Part shown: positions 21,901-33,300 of the stretch, piece after piece | Numbering within the stretch: position 1 is the stretch's first letter | Layout: the number at the start of each line of letters is the position of its first letter | NCBI GenBank assembly: GCA_904066235.2 | Contig: CAJFCV020000002.1 | Span: forward strand, 7,130,001 to 7,194,000 | DNA: 64,000 nt | Direction: 5' to 3' | Origin: Bursaphelenchus xylophilus | Taxonomy: Eukaryota; Nematoda; Chromadorea; Rhabditida; Aphelenchoididae | The notes under the pieces: model-generated | What the model was told of the DNA's origin: nothing | Databases searched by the model: none | The model's input: the letters and a program-made list of their open reading frames with translations, nothing else | Program-made: the position numbers and the translations under genes

Positions 21901-23846
21901 GCCCTCTGTTCTACAAGCCTACTTTAATAAGCCGAATAATGTTCGACAAGAAGCGGCCAAGGTCATCTTTCAGACTCAGAATCAAGGGCTTCTAACTCCT
22001 GGAACCGCCATCCCGACACTGATAGCCATGTGCACCGATAAAATAATATCGATTCGAGGAAGAATTGAGAGTTTGGTGAAGGAAATCGACAGCAAATACG
22101 CGGGAATGGTGGCCAGCAATGCGATCTCTGGAGTCCGCAAAGCCTATTTTCTACAGAATATAATCCGAACAGATCCTACCGAAATTGTACGAGGAATGAG
22201 GGCCATCGAACAGAAACCTGGTCAAGAAGCTCTTCCCACATCTAGCAACGATGTTCAGGCTTGTCTGACTGGACTCTATTCATGTCTGAGGGGAAGTCGG
22301 CATCAACGAAGGAGCTTCCTTACAGCCTATTTGAAGCTGTTTGGAGACACCAAGGGAGTATGTTTTTATTATGTTGCGGTGTTGTTCAGGTTATGTAAAG
22401 AAAAAGCGTCACTCTTCAGTTAATGTGATATTATTAAAATTGTTTAGAAGATATCCCTGGAGGAATGGATATTCTTGGCGGACAATCTAGCGCACTTCTC
22501 CTATGTCAACCTCGACGAGCCATTGTTTGTGATATTTACGATTCAAAAAATGGTCTCAATCAGCGGACAGAACATCTTGAATTCGTTCAGAAAACAACAG
22601 ATCCCGTCTTCAAATCCCGAGGCTGATGACGATTTTTCTCCAGACACGATTTATGGTAAGCGTCATAAAATGCATTTACCTGGGAATTATTCAACTTTCA
22701 GCACGAATGCCGGAAGACAAATCAAAATTATACGAACTTCAAAGGGAAAGTTACGCATGTTATCTTCTACTGTCTCTAAAATCATATCTAATGAGGGTTT
22801 ACAATTTCAAAGATGAGTAAGTGAAAATGTAACCGACACTTATTTTTGTTTAGCAAGATCAAGGAGTATAGCCCCTCAGAATCGGCCAAAGTTTACGAAA
22901 AGCCGGTAACTAGAAGATCCGCAGGCATTTTTAATCCCAAAAATATTTTGGATGCTTGTAAAAAGAATCCAAATGCTCAGGATACGGTGGAGAAACATAT
23001 CGAACTAGCACATCATTTCAGCTATGTAAGTGGTTTGTGTATTTTTAACTGTACCGAGCTCAAAAGTTCAAACAATTTCCGCACCGTGCATTTTTCTTTC
23101 ATTTTCATCCACACTTTCTCTGATTTTTCGCGTGTCGCCTAGGCATGGCTCCGGGCCGGGCCGACTAATTTCTCGGGCCGATCCCGGGCTTCGATTTTTA
23201 GGCCCGTTCCGGTTTTTTTCTAAATCTGAGTTTTGCCCGCTAAAAAGGAAAAAATAAGCCTTTTCGACGGAATTTTTCATTTTTTTCGAACACAAGGCTG
23301 ATAACGAACATAAAGTGACCTTATTTACCACTCGCCCAAATAAAAAACAATTTCAAGTCAATTTGAAAGAAAAATCGAAAATTCCTAACAATAAGTCAGC
23401 TGTAATAAGTACACTGGCAAAAAAAGAAACCGGAAATTTTTTCAAAAATACGCAATAGCCTTTTTCTGATCCGATATAACCTATGTATATGTTTTGCTAA
23501 ATTCATCTTTACCTTTTGTGAAAACCCGGGCTTGGAGATTTAGGCCCGGGCCAGCCAGGGTTGCAGCCATGCTTAGTGTCGCCGAAGTTTCCCGTTTTTA
23601 CACTAGCGACGTGCACGTTTGCGCACCACAAACCCGAATTTAAGCTCGCGACGTCGAAAACCCGAACTTTCGGTGCGAAAATTGTACAAACTTTTAAGCG
23701 CGGGTAGTAATAGATGCTTTTCTTTATGAAAGTACACCTAACTTTAGTTCTTCAACAAATTTTTACAAATGGAAGCCGAAGATGGGAATGAAGATTCGGA
23801 TCAGCCAGTCCAAGAAGAGCAGGAAGAAGAGGAAGAAGACGAATAA
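15983..23846 (+). CDS. pqn-85: Cohesin loader NIPBL/Scc2 (PQN-85)
   Basis: The cohesin-loading subunit, which with MAU-2/Scc4 puts cohesin on chromatin and drives loop extrusion. About twenty exons start with the tiny MNR exon at 15983 and end with a short acidic exon (23748-23846). The N-terminal third is Gln-rich, the reason C. elegans named it a prion-like Q/N protein. The HEAT-repeat body contains family hallmarks: DPNISVREATAELIGKY and DTGVAVRKRIIRILRD, MEHPGDTFLKT, SCLRGSRHQRRSFLTAYLK, and near the C-terminus YSPSESAKVYEKPVTRR. All correspond closely to human NIPBL. Two introns carry repeats (21.1-21.3 kb and 23.05-23.70 kb). The final exon was placed using the match of FNKFLQMEAEDG to the NIPBL tail. 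Confidence 0.93.
21142..21313 (+). repeat. Dispersed intronic repeat family, copy B
   Basis: It lies in a pqn-85 intron. It starts GTACCTCAAGTGCGAC and ends with the imperfect reverse complement AACTTGAAGTAC, so terminal inverted repeats are visible. The right half shares TAAATTTATGCCAAGTTTCAT with copy D, and its TIR sequence also closes copy C. This is the shortest copy. Confidence 0.6.
23054..23704. mobile_element. Inverted-repeat DNA element, interrupted by a hAT-type MITE
   Basis: The left end CCGAGCTCAAAAGTTC..ACAATTTCCGCACCG pairs with the right end CGGTGCGAAAATTGTACAAA..TTTTAAGCGCGGG, giving terminal inverted repeats of about 35 nt flanked by TA on both sides. It occupies most of the last pqn-85 intron (23026-23747). 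Without it that intron would be about 69 nt. A second element has inserted inside it (23140-23575). Confidence 0.6.
23140..23575. mobile_element. Non-autonomous hAT-type element with 8-bp target duplication
   Basis: An exact 8-bp duplication GTGTCGCC flanks it (23132-23139 and 23576-23583). The left end TAGGCATGGCTCCGGGCCGGG pairs with the reverse complement of the right end, TAAGCATGGCTGC..GGCCCGGG. An 8-bp duplication with TA..GGCTGG-type, GC-rich termini is the hAT pattern. It is 436 bp long with no transposase. It is nested in another inverted-repeat element, so it is the younger of the two. Confidence 0.8.
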
Positions 23847-24093
23847 GCTTTATTACTCACACATACGGGCATGTATAAAGTCTCCCAGAAATCTCATTTA
23901 CCTAGGTTTCTTTTCTAACTCCATTTTCACTGCCTTTATTTTGTCAATTTCTTTATATAACTAGGTAGTTGAGTATGTAAAGAAAAAGTGTTTCCATTAT
24001 TTAGACAGACTACATTCGATGTAACTTATAACGTTTATTGACCATTTGCAAGATTAAACAGTGAATAATGTATGTGATTTAGCGACTTTTTGT

Positions 24094-25585
24094 TCAAGGC
24101 CTCAAGGTCAGCTCTACTAGCGTACTTTCAAGCTGTCGCAGATAACTCTCGAGATTAATTTTACCATTCTAAAAATAAAATTTCCCTATTAAAAGTAGCT
24201 TACATTGTTCATCTTCGAATACGCCAAAACTGGGGCTTTTTTTAGAATACGGCCACTTAATTTCTGGTTGTCGTTCCTGTTAAGAATATTGCTAATGTTG
24301 TCACCCACTTCAATTGGTCCATCAAAAACGCCGACCTAAAGTATCACACTTATCTTTATGGAAAACACTGTCAAAGTAGGTGTCAATTGTTGAAGACAAG
24401 AGCATAACTCACTCTAATCATTTCATTAACAGCCTTTGACAATATAATAGATGCTGCTCTTTTTGATGGATTCCCAACATATTTGGAGATATCTGTCCGA
24501 TCCAAAAACGCGGAATCTAGAGCATCTGTGATATTGGACGTGGTGAGAACAAGGACATTCGGATATCGCCGAATTCGGTCGATCTGAGTGATTACTGCAT
24601 TAACAGCTCGAATGGAATCTGAGGGATCATTCGAATGGGCTGAGGATCGACTCATCACAAGACTTTCAACCTCGTCAACTAACATTATCACCAGACTTCT
24701 AGGTTCCTCGGCGATCTCCGCTACTTGATCAAACAACTTTTGCACTAATTTGCCACTCTAAACCGAGAATTGAATAATTTTTTTTTAAATCTTACCTCAC
24801 TAAACCACTTGGAGAACAAACTGTGGCTGTTAACTTCAACGAATATACTCCTTTTGTATGTTTCCTGATACCTCGAGGCGATTCGTTGAGCCAATCCTTT
24901 ACACAACGACGTCTTCCCCGACCCAGGAGGCCCTAAAAAGACATAAATTTGTTGCTTTGCAGATATTACTCACCATGAAGTAATATGAGTCTATTCAAAT
25001 CAATCACATTCCTATCAACACCCAAACTGGACAACTTCAGGACTCCAGAAGCATAACGAAGGAGCTGAAAGCAATCAGTTAATAATTAGGTCGCACCTAC
25101 CTCGCCCTTCAAATTATTGTCAAAGAAAAGATTCTCCCAAATGCTATCGAACTCTGTGTTCGGGATCTCCCAAACCGTTGAACTAACGGCACCCTCATTA
25201 CTATTTTCATCCAAGAATATCTCCTGAACGCATGGTTCGAAGTCTTTTGATGAATAAAAGACAATTTGAGATTCAGTAGTAATATGGACATCCTAAACAA
25301 ACAAGTGTTCACAGATATTTCACTTACAGTATCATCATCACTATCTAGACCAACTAAAACATAATCAATGGAGGAATTTAGGTCAGGACAAGTGATCAGG
25401 ACTGGAGTCCAATTGGGCAAAGAACCCTTATTTATCAAGTACTGAATGAGATCATTCCTCTTTTCACCCACTTCCTTTCGGTCTCTATAATCAAATAATG
25501 TTAGAAATAACTCAAACATTGCGGTAACTTTAGCAAAAAACACTTACTTTCCCTTGCTAACACGGGCTTCTATAGTTACTTTCAT
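24094..25585 (-). CDS. pch-2: PCH-2/TRIP13 AAA+ ATPase
   Basis: A hexameric AAA+ remodeller that converts HORMA-domain proteins (Mad2, meiotic HORMADs) between closed and open states, serving the spindle checkpoint and meiotic recombination control. Exon 1 starts MKVTIEARVSKGK at 25585. The TRIP13 signatures are all present: Walker A HGPPGSGKTSLCKGLAQR, the block NSHSLFSKWFSESGKL, Walker B with LVDEVESL, and sensor/finger region LTTSNITDALDSAFLDR followed by D-I-S-K-Y-V-G. The C-terminal LSGRILKKAP matches the LSGRVLRKLP of human TRIP13. About 410 aa, near the usual 430. The gene converges with pqn-85 (248 nt between stops) and diverges from mrpl-50. Confidence 0.93.
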
Positions 25586-25938
25586 TTTATACACAACGCG
25601 ACAAACAAGAGCATGCAACGATTTCTTTTCTCGAGAATCAAAAAAATTACTTCGAAATAATTTTTTCGCGGGTTCAAGAATGGACACCTTTCGGCGTATA
25701 AAAAGACTCTCTTCTTATTTTACGGAAATAATATTAGAAACATGTCATCATATAAAATGTCGCCAATTTTTCTTTGGACGTTTTTTCTCCATTTGGGCAA
25801 GCCGTGTATTATAATATAATTATAACATATGTATAAAAAAGGTTTAAAAGGGTACAATGAAGTGGTAAATTGCCGGTACCGGCCGGTCGGTGGCCACCCC
25901 TATATTTACCAAATTTTTACAGATTTTTTATTGCGGGA
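25586..25938. promoter_or_regulatory. Divergent promoter region, pch-2 / mrpl-50
   Basis: 353 nt separate the two start codons. A GC-rich patch with repeated CCGGTACCGGCCGGTCGG-like sequence lies at about 25872-25892, within 70 nt of the mrpl-50 start. Otherwise it is AT-rich. Confidence 0.4.
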
Positions 25939-28900
25939 ATGTTACAACAATTTGTACGACTACAACGTTTCCGACTTCATTCTCGATGCAGCTCTTCAAA
26001 ATCCGAATTAACAGCCGAACAGAAGGTAGGGTAATTCAAATTTCCATTTGTGTTTTAGGCGAAGCTTAGATCCGCTTTACCGGCGTTCAGTGTTGGTCAA
26101 GATGTAAAGAAAGAAGATGCTTGGACCAGCTCAATGGACATTATTGACGATGATAAAGCTGCGTTTGACGAGATTAGAGCCAGAGGGTAATTCAATTTTA
26201 CATTCTTTAAAACACGATTTTTGAGTCACTGAATCAGCCGCCAATTAGGCGTGGACATAGGAAAAAATCGATTTTGAGTTTTTGATTTTAAAATGACTGT
26301 AGGCATCCTATAAACATAATGCTGAAATATTTTTGCCCAATTCCTTCGTTAACCTACTGTAATTTACAATTTAATGCTTTTAGAGTAATCGACCATTACA
26401 AGAAAACTACTGATTAGAAATGGCTGAAATTGGCAATACTTATGTTTTAGGCCATGCCCGTCATAATAGACATAGAATTTTGGCAGTCGGGTTACTGTAA
26501 CATACCGTAATGTGGGTTCGGCCGCACAAATTCGGCCCTAAAAAAGTTATTTCTCAAAAGCCGCAGCTGATTTTTACATATGTTAATCAGCGTAAAATTC
26601 TGCCCTATAAACATTTAAAAAAAGTGTATAAAGCCATGATCCGTTTTTCGTGGTATAGTGGATTTTGGCCAAATTTAGTAATCCAAGGGTCGCGAGTTCG
26701 ATCCCCGTGGAAGCAAAATCCGTAATACCGCCCAGAACCTTAAAAAATCAAATGGGCTGAGTTGTATAGCATACACGGGAAGTATAAAAACCTTTATAAA
26801 AATTGATTTGCAATTTTGAAAGCATTTTTTGAAGATGACATCAGAATTTTGTTTTTCGTGGATTACGGTGCAAATTTAGTTTAGGAATGTTGGTAAAAAG
26901 TACTTCATAGAGGTTTTCAAGCCTTCTAAATTCAATGGGACAAATTTTTCGGGCCTAGGATTACTGTAACATGGAGAAAACAAATTTCGGCCGCTAAAAA
27001 TCGGCCGTAAAAATGTTGTTTTCAAAAAAACGCCATTCATTCTACGATTTTTGGAACAGCGTGAAATTTGGCTCTAGAATCATTACATACTGTACCTTAG
27101 TTGACCGCTTGAATTTTACAGATTTTTTTTGCCGTAAAATCACAAATTTTGGGGTGAGTGAAGTCATCCGCGGAAATCGAAAAATAAAATCATGAGTTTC
27201 TAGGCTAGAAGTATGTACAACCACTAATAAAATATAGCTTCAAAATATTTTTGTTTAATTCCATTGCTAATGCAGTTTTATTTATAATTTTCAAATATGA
27301 AAATAATTCACCACAGAGAAAAAAGTATTTGACAACATGACTGTGTTTTGAGTTGATATAGTGTGGAATTGTACGCTGATTCCAAAAATCGTAGAATGAA
27401 TGGCGTTTTTTTGAAAACAACATTTTTACGGCCGATTTTTAGCGGCCGAAATTTGTTTTCTCCATGTTACAGTAATCCTAGGCCCGAAAAATTTGTCCCA
27501 TTGAATTTAGAAGGATTGAAAACCTATATACAGTAATTTTTACCAACATTCCTAAACTAAATTTGCACCGTAATCCACGAAAAACAAAATTCTGATGTCA
27601 TCTTCAAAAAATGCTTTCAAAATTGCAAATCAATTTTTATAAAGGTTTTTATACTTCCCGTGTATGCTATACAACTCAGCCCATTTGATTTTTTAAGGTT
27701 CTGGGCGGTATTACGGATTTTGCTTCCACGGGGATCGAACTCGCGACCCTTGGATTACTAAATTTGGCCAAAATCCACTATACCACGAAAAACGGATCAT
27801 GGCTTTTTACACTTTTTTTTAATGTTTATAGGGCAGAATTTTACGCTGATTAACATATGTAAAAATCAGCTGCGGCTTTTGAGAAATAACTTATTTAGGG
27901 CCGAATTTGTGCGGCCGAACCCACATTACGGTATGTTACAGTAACCCGACTGCCAAAGTTCTATGTCTATTATGACGGGCATGGCCTAAAACATAAGTAT
28001 TGCCAATTTCAGCCATTTCTAATCAGTAGTTTTCTTGTAATGGTCGATTACTCTAAAAGCATTAAATTGTAAATTACAGTAGGTTAACGAAGGAATTGGG
28101 CAAAAATATTTCAGCATTATGTTTATAGGATGCCTACAGTCATTTTAAAATCAAAAACTCAAAATCGATTTTTTCCTATGTCCATGGCTGATCCAGTGAC
28201 TCAGAAATCGTGTTTTAATGTTTTATATTTAGTATTTTGAAAGTAAAGAAGGCGTATCTTCCTGCCAAGGACTGTGGAGAGGTAATCAATGATTTGGCCA
28301 AAAAACACTCTTTAACTTTGGAGTCAGCAATTCCCAACTTAAAAGTTAAATATGAAGTAAGTTTTTTGATTATCTACCGGGTGGGGGGAGATTTGAATTG
28401 GCTATAACTTCTTTGTTTTTCGGCCAAGTATTAACTCTTTTTTCTCTGAATCCTCAGAATCTCCCGTTTTGGTTGATTAATCCAGAAATTCCTTCATCTG
28501 CGTGGTGAAAATTAAAAAGCTAAAGACGAAAATTTCGAAAGTTATGGCTAAAATTAGGTAAAAAAATCATTTTCTAATGAATATAAAATTAAAAAGTCAA
28601 AAGGCTTTGAATTTCGGCACCTACAGCTATGTCAAGGACGGTCCGCGATTTTTGTTCAACACTACATTTCATTTTCAGACAGATAATTTTAACAACCGAA
28701 AAAGGTAAACTAAGAATTTAGTTTTTTGTTAATTTTTATTACCATGGTCTAATGGTATCACACAAAACGGGAGATTCGGAAGATTCAGGGAAATTTTTTT
28801 AAACCTTGCCAAAAATAAAGGAGTTATAGCCAATTCAAATCGGGACAAAAAATGCTCTACTTTTATATTGCCCTCTGTTGTTTAATACTGGTCTTTATAG

Positions 28901-29341
28901 ATATTAGCAGAAGTTGGACAAAAGTACAGCTACTTTGTTCCAAATTCACATTTACATCGAATCAATACGACAGCGGATATCCTCAATTTTTATAATACTC
29001 CCAAGGATAACATTACTACTTACGTGAAGATTGCTCGGGACGAAACAAAGCCAGAAAACTTGGAGGTTCGAGAAAATCCAGTCCGGTTCCATCCTAACGA
29101 TAAGCACGCTCATCACAAAGGAGTCACCGCATTTCCAGGGGAAGGGGGTCAAGTTATTTCTTTGAGGAATAAGAGAATATACAGACAATTCAGACCGAAG
29201 AAGGAGTGGTTTGACTTTGAGGAGCAAAACTTTGATCATGAAGCAGTGGATAAAGATTGCCCATGGGATCCCGAAGTGGCAGCCAAGATGGATACATATG
29301 TGGATCGAAAACTGAAGGGAAGGCAGTTTTACAAGGCCTAG
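25939..29341 (+). CDS. mrpl-50: Mitochondrial large ribosomal subunit protein mL50
   Basis: Four exons: about 25939-26026, 26059-26186, 28233-28356 and 28901-29341. The N-terminus MLQQFVRLQRFRLHSRCSSS is an Arg/Ser-rich mitochondrial presequence. The mL50 core is recognised by KKAYLPAKD and by VPNSHLHRINTTADILNFY, which parallels human MRPL50 (VPNSRLHQMCRVRDVLDFY). A C-terminal extension of about 100 aa, absent from the human protein, follows and ends GRQFYKA. Two of its three introns are swollen by transposable elements: a 2.0-kb palindrome in intron 2 and a MITE in intron 3. The exon next to the palindrome keeps frame, so the gene looks intact. Confidence 0.85.
26641..26715 (+). other. tRNA-like sequence in the left arm of the palindrome
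   Basis: An A-box-like TGGTATAGTGG (26651-26661) lies 32 nt before a B-box-like GAGTTCGATCC (26694-26704), followed by CCCGTGGAAGCA. These resemble the internal Pol III promoter of tRNA genes. The acceptor and anticodon stems do not pair well, so this is a tRNA-derived sequence, not a working tRNA gene. Confidence 0.5.
27718..27792 (-). other. tRNA-like sequence in the right arm of the palindrome
   Basis: Mirror copy of the tRNA-like block in the left arm, with the same A-box and B-box on the minus strand. The two promoters would fire towards the centre of the element. Confidence 0.5.
28386..28848. mobile_element. MITE with long inverted ends in mrpl-50 intron 3
   Basis: The left part GATTTGAATTGGCTATAACT..CTTTG and, further in, GAATCTCCCGTTTTG recur as reverse complements at the right (AGTTATAGCCAATTCAAATC and CAAAACGGGAGATTC). 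This gives inverted arms of roughly 110 nt. It has no coding capacity. The host intron is 28357-28900. The exact ends and the target duplication are not clear to me. Confidence 0.6.
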
Positions 29342-29468
29342 TTCTTAATTGTTAATTTGTTCTTGTTGATTATAAATTTAGGCACATTACTTCGCTTACA
29401 TTATCCTTTATGACCCGTTATTCAAAGATTGCAGTTATTGAAAAGTGAAAATTTATGAAAATAAGGCA

Positions 29469-31855
29469 TTAACGACGCCGTTCGTAGAGGCGATACTTTC
29501 CGTATGCAAGATACGATGAGGTAAAGGGAACGGCGAAGGCCCTAAATAACGGATGAGACTTCTCGGCAAGCAGAAATTCCCTTTCGTATATCACATTGAA
29601 CTGTTTCTGGAATTCAACGAATATCACGGCATAACCATTCCCTACCTCTGTTTGGCTGTTGAAAGCGTCTTTTTCCGAGTACTCTCCAGTGAAAAGGTCA
29701 ATGGCATAATCGCAATTCTTGATGTCAACATATCTACTTGGTTCCTCTCTGTTCAAATCATTCATTTCCGATGGCAAAGTTCTCGTTATTTCTGGTAAAG
29801 GACCATCATTATAGTGTTTGGGCAAGATCCCATCAAAATTAGACTTCAGGAAATCCATGACTACTTTTTTCTTCTTATTCCCTTTCCCTATCACATATTC
29901 TGGTAGGTAAAACGAAGACGGGAATCGATACCATTCTTTGCCTACACACAGGCGGATAGGATCCTAAACAGAATGAAAACATTAATACCGTACACTTACG
30001 TTTGACTTTCCCAATTCTATTTGCCCCTGATTGATGACAAAGTGATCGTTAAAGTACTTGAAAATGTCTGCTGAGGCCGCATAATTCCTATGCAATGCAT
30101 ACCCGCGAGATATGGAGAGTACCACAAATCCGAAAACAATCACGTTGGAGACGGTTATCAGTCGATGATGGACATGGGCCAAAGCTTCGAGGCCAACGGC
30201 ACCAAGAACAGCGAGTAGGGGGAATATCGGGAAGAGGAACCGTTCTTCCTTATGCGGTTGGAGGAAGAAGATTGTAATCCACAAGTAAACTGACAAGAAA
30301 ATAAAAAAGAATGGGATAAAACGATACCAGAATCGAAGGGAAACATCTGAAGAAGGGTTAATATAATTAATCACTTTTTGACCACTTTGCAAGTTTCGTG
30401 CGGAAAAAATGGATTTTTGATCTAAATATTATTCTTTACGGTAGAAATAGGTACGAAACTTTTCGTTCCGAAATTTGGCAAAAAGTCTCAAACTTTCGCC
30501 GACTTTCGATCTAAAAATCTCGGTTGTCTCTGCAAAGCGCGATCCAGAATTCTCGCATATATTTTAGAAAAAACTGTTCTAAATTTGTGCCAACTTTCAT
30601 CGAAATCTGAGTGTCGCACTTGAGGTACTGTCACCAAAAATTTAAAAGCTGTTGACTTACCAGCTCTGGTGTCCTTATTGTGTTTAAACACGTAGACAAA
30701 TAATGCTGCCGGCAATGAGAGAAGTATGGGAACCAATCCGACATTCCAATTCAAAAACAAATTCTTAAGATAAAAACTAACTGGTTCCGTGCCATAGAGG
30801 TCAGGTCCATGACCGGAGAAGACGTTGTATAACATAATATTTAACGGAGCCTAAAAAAATAATAAGTGCGTAGACAAGCTTACAATGACAGGTTTTCCAT
30901 AGTAATAACTGTCAATCACATACATAGGGATGAAGATCAGTAAGCCACTGATTAGAGAGTACAACAAGAACTTCCAGATAAGATCTCTTCTTCGGATGAA
31001 TAGCATCTCCAGTACAATGGGCAGCCCTAGAATCGCCGCAAAGGGCCATCCGATAAGAGCACTTAAGGCAGTGAAGAATATGGCCGCAAACCAACATTCC
31101 TGAAGATACGCGGCCATAGCGAAGGCATTCATAGACATCGAGAATGAAGATGGGAGAAATGCCGGGCTTGCATTGAACATTGCCACCGATAACATGGACA
31201 GGATTACATAGTAAGATCCGATCGAGTTCCCAAGTCGATTACACACACTCTTATAGAGACATAAGTCGGCGATCATACAAACAACAGCGATAAGGATACG
31301 GATAATGTGGAACAACATAACTTTTGACATCGTAACCGCACTCAGGAAAGGGTAGGACATCAAGTAATGCAAATAAATGTAGGCCCATGACCTAAAATTA
31401 TTGTATTAGATGTTGCGTCACATCAAACTCTAAAGTTTTAAACTTTTAACCTTATTCCGTATTCTGGAGAATATTCCCATGTTTGAAAACCTCTGCCAAA
31501 CAACAGCAAGTGTAATCCTTCCCAAAAATTGTATACCTCGTCACAATCAAGAATAATGCTCCAAAAAGAACTTCCAACGCGCAGTGAGAACAGCAACTAA
31601 ATTATTTATAAAAATTAATTGTTAAAGCTATACCTTTAAGATGGTTGAAAAGCTGAAGAGGTAACCTTCATCTAACTTAGAATTAGTATAAAACAACTTT
31701 CCTCCAATATTCGACCACAGAAACCTGTTATTGTCTTGTTTCACAGCATTTTTCTGGACTTTAGCTTCATCTTCTCCTCGATCTGGGCTTTTATCGTGAA
31801 GAAGACGCTGAGAGCGACGATTCTCCCTCCGTCGGACAGATGCAATTGTAGACAT
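29469..31855 (-). CDS. algn-9: ALG9 alpha-1,2-mannosyltransferase
   Basis: An ER multi-pass GT22 enzyme that adds the seventh and ninth mannoses to the dolichol-linked N-glycan precursor, using Dol-P-Man. The start is ATG 31855 (MSTIASVRRRENRR, with a basic cytosolic N-terminus). An early lumenal loop has the GT22 acidic motif (DCDEVYNFWEGLH), followed by HYLMSYPFLS, several TM helices, the LKNLFLNWNVG segment, and the family hallmark FFLQPHKEERFLFPIFPL. The C-terminal block VGKEWYRFPSSFYLP and EEPSRYVDIKNC is as in human ALG9. GPI-mannosyltransferases of the same clan lack these last motifs. It starts 189 nt after mrps-22 on the same strand. One intron holds repeat copy C. Confidence 0.92.
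30376..30645 (+). repeat. Dispersed intronic repeat family, copy C
   Basis: It lies in an algn-9 intron, antisense to the gene. It shares AAAATCTCGGTTGTCTCTGC with copies A and D, the block TTTAGAAAAAACTGTTCTAA, and ends GTCGCACTTGAGGTAC, the reverse complement of the copy B start. The left end is not clear. Confidence 0.6.
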
Positions 31856-32044
31856 CGTGTAGCATTGGTCCGCGGACCGGTCCGGCAATGTTGCACTCTC
31901 GGGATTATTATTTTAGTCGCAGCTCGCGCCCGAAGGTACGCATATTGGGATTAATGTAATATACAAAGCTCGGACTCACACCTTCTAGAAGGCCTTCTAT
32001 TATAACGTTTATAACAAAACAATAATGACAAAAAAATCCTATTT

Positions 32045-33300
32045 CTAAGTCTTTCCAGTTTTGCCTTCAAGGGCAGCAACGAGTTTGGGAACTCTCTTAA
32101 CAATTGGCTTATTCTGTTTCAGATAGTCTTGCAGTATCCGATGAGGTGTGTCGGCAGAAGAAATGGCCGTTCTCCAATCCGGATACATGGTCTTGTAAAG
32201 GCACACAAGGGAGGCGGCACCTTCCAGTCTAAAATAATATGATGTCCAACCATCCTGATACAGTACTTACTCTGAACGAGATCCGAAAAACTCCAATAAT
32301 GGAGCAATCTTATTATTTAAAAGACTGTAGAAGACCAACGGCCCAAAGTGCCGAGTTGAATAGAGCAAGCTAAACTTATCTTTTTCGATGGCGTCATCAA
32401 ACACACGTTTAGACAGCTGAAATATACTAGAAAATTATATGTGTCATACCTCCGCAAAGTCTGGACAATCCGGCTCATAAAAATAGCATCCCCAGTCCAA
32501 AATAAACTCGTGTTTATCTTTCTCCAAGGCCTTCTGAAAAGAAAATATACAGTATTATCCGGTCACATACAAAGTAAATATCCTAGTTCATTTCAGTTTG
32601 GTCAATGTAATCTATCAGATTTATAATGCTTACCGACAATTCGGGATCACTAAAAACAGCAGGCGGAACAACCGGCCTATCTGGTTGTTCATAGTAGACC
32701 CGATTCATTCTATCGTGCTCAGTTGGTAATGCTGTTCTTAATGTCCCGTCAGTTTCACGGATAACCACCAGACGATCCTAAGGAAAACACAAAATTATAG
32801 GAAATGAGTACTTACTCTATTGGTAGCATCGAATGTAATGTCAGTGAACACAAATTTTGATTGATCGAATCCAACAATCTCTGGATCCTTCGCCAATATC
32901 TCAAATTCTCTCCTTCTAGGTTCTTTGAACGGAACCATTTGAAGAAACTTCTTTCCTCTGTCTTCAAACTTATGCAATGTCTAAAGGGAGTCTACAAAAA
33001 ACCTGTAACTTTCACCTGTTTCAGCATGTTATCCGTCATGAGATGATATTGCGCGCGTTGTTGTTGAGGAATTGACCGCTCCCGGAACACCTTACTCTCC
33101 ATGTCCAATCCGGTAATTTTGTAGAGTAGGGATTGGACATCCGTCCTGATAAAAACTTCCTCCACATCAATATCCTTGTTCTGCGCAGTTTGTGTTCTAA
33201 AATTTAATAATAACGACTTGAAAAATACTTACGAGCTATTTATCCAAACAGACGCTGCCCTTCCTGTCCTCACTATATGTTTTAGACGGCTACGCAACAT
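32045..33300 (-). CDS. mrps-22: Mitochondrial small ribosomal subunit protein mS22
   Basis: Seven or so exons from ATG 33300 (MLRSRLKHIVRTGRAASVW, a mitochondrial presequence) to TAG 32045-32047. mS22 is recognised by VQSLLYKITGLDMES, by KFVFTDITFDATNRDRLVVI with RETDGTLRTAL right after, and by LLYSTRHFGPLVFY. These parallel human MRPS22 ([31 protein letters not shown]). It belongs to the mitochondrial 28S subunit. It sits 189 nt upstream of algn-9 on the same strand and diverges from rpb-5. Confidence 0.9.

Larger units (their letters stand above)
26211..28214. mobile_element. 2.0-kb palindromic (foldback) element in mrpl-50 intron 2
   Basis: Two arms of about 850 nt (26211-27062 and 27373-28214) are near-perfect reverse complements around a unique centre of about 310 nt. 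The left end reads TTAA-AACACGATTT and the right end AAATCGTGTT-TTAA, consistent with a TTAA target duplication of the piggyBac type. The intron is 26187-28232; without the element it would be 38 nt. Each arm carries a tRNA-like promoter block. The open frames inside are mirror images of each other and look non-coding. A small insertion of about 11 nt near 26240 marks one arm difference. Confidence 0.8.

Noticed and set aside
25829..25938. Start of mrpl-50 at 25829
   Set aside because: That frame differs from the mL50 frame and ends in a stop; the ATG at 25939 yields a proper mitochondrial presequence.
26641..26715. A functional tRNA gene
   Set aside because: Only A- and B-box-like blocks are convincing; the acceptor and anticodon stems do not pair, and the block is duplicated as part of the transposon.
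26510..27423. Several 60-72-codon open frames inside the 2-kb palindrome
   Set aside because: They are mirror images between the two arms, lack any recognisable domain, and the intron around them splices out cleanly.
28741..28760. A tRNA A-box-like sequence in the mrpl-50 intron-3 MITE
   Set aside because: No matching B-box follows at a suitable distance.
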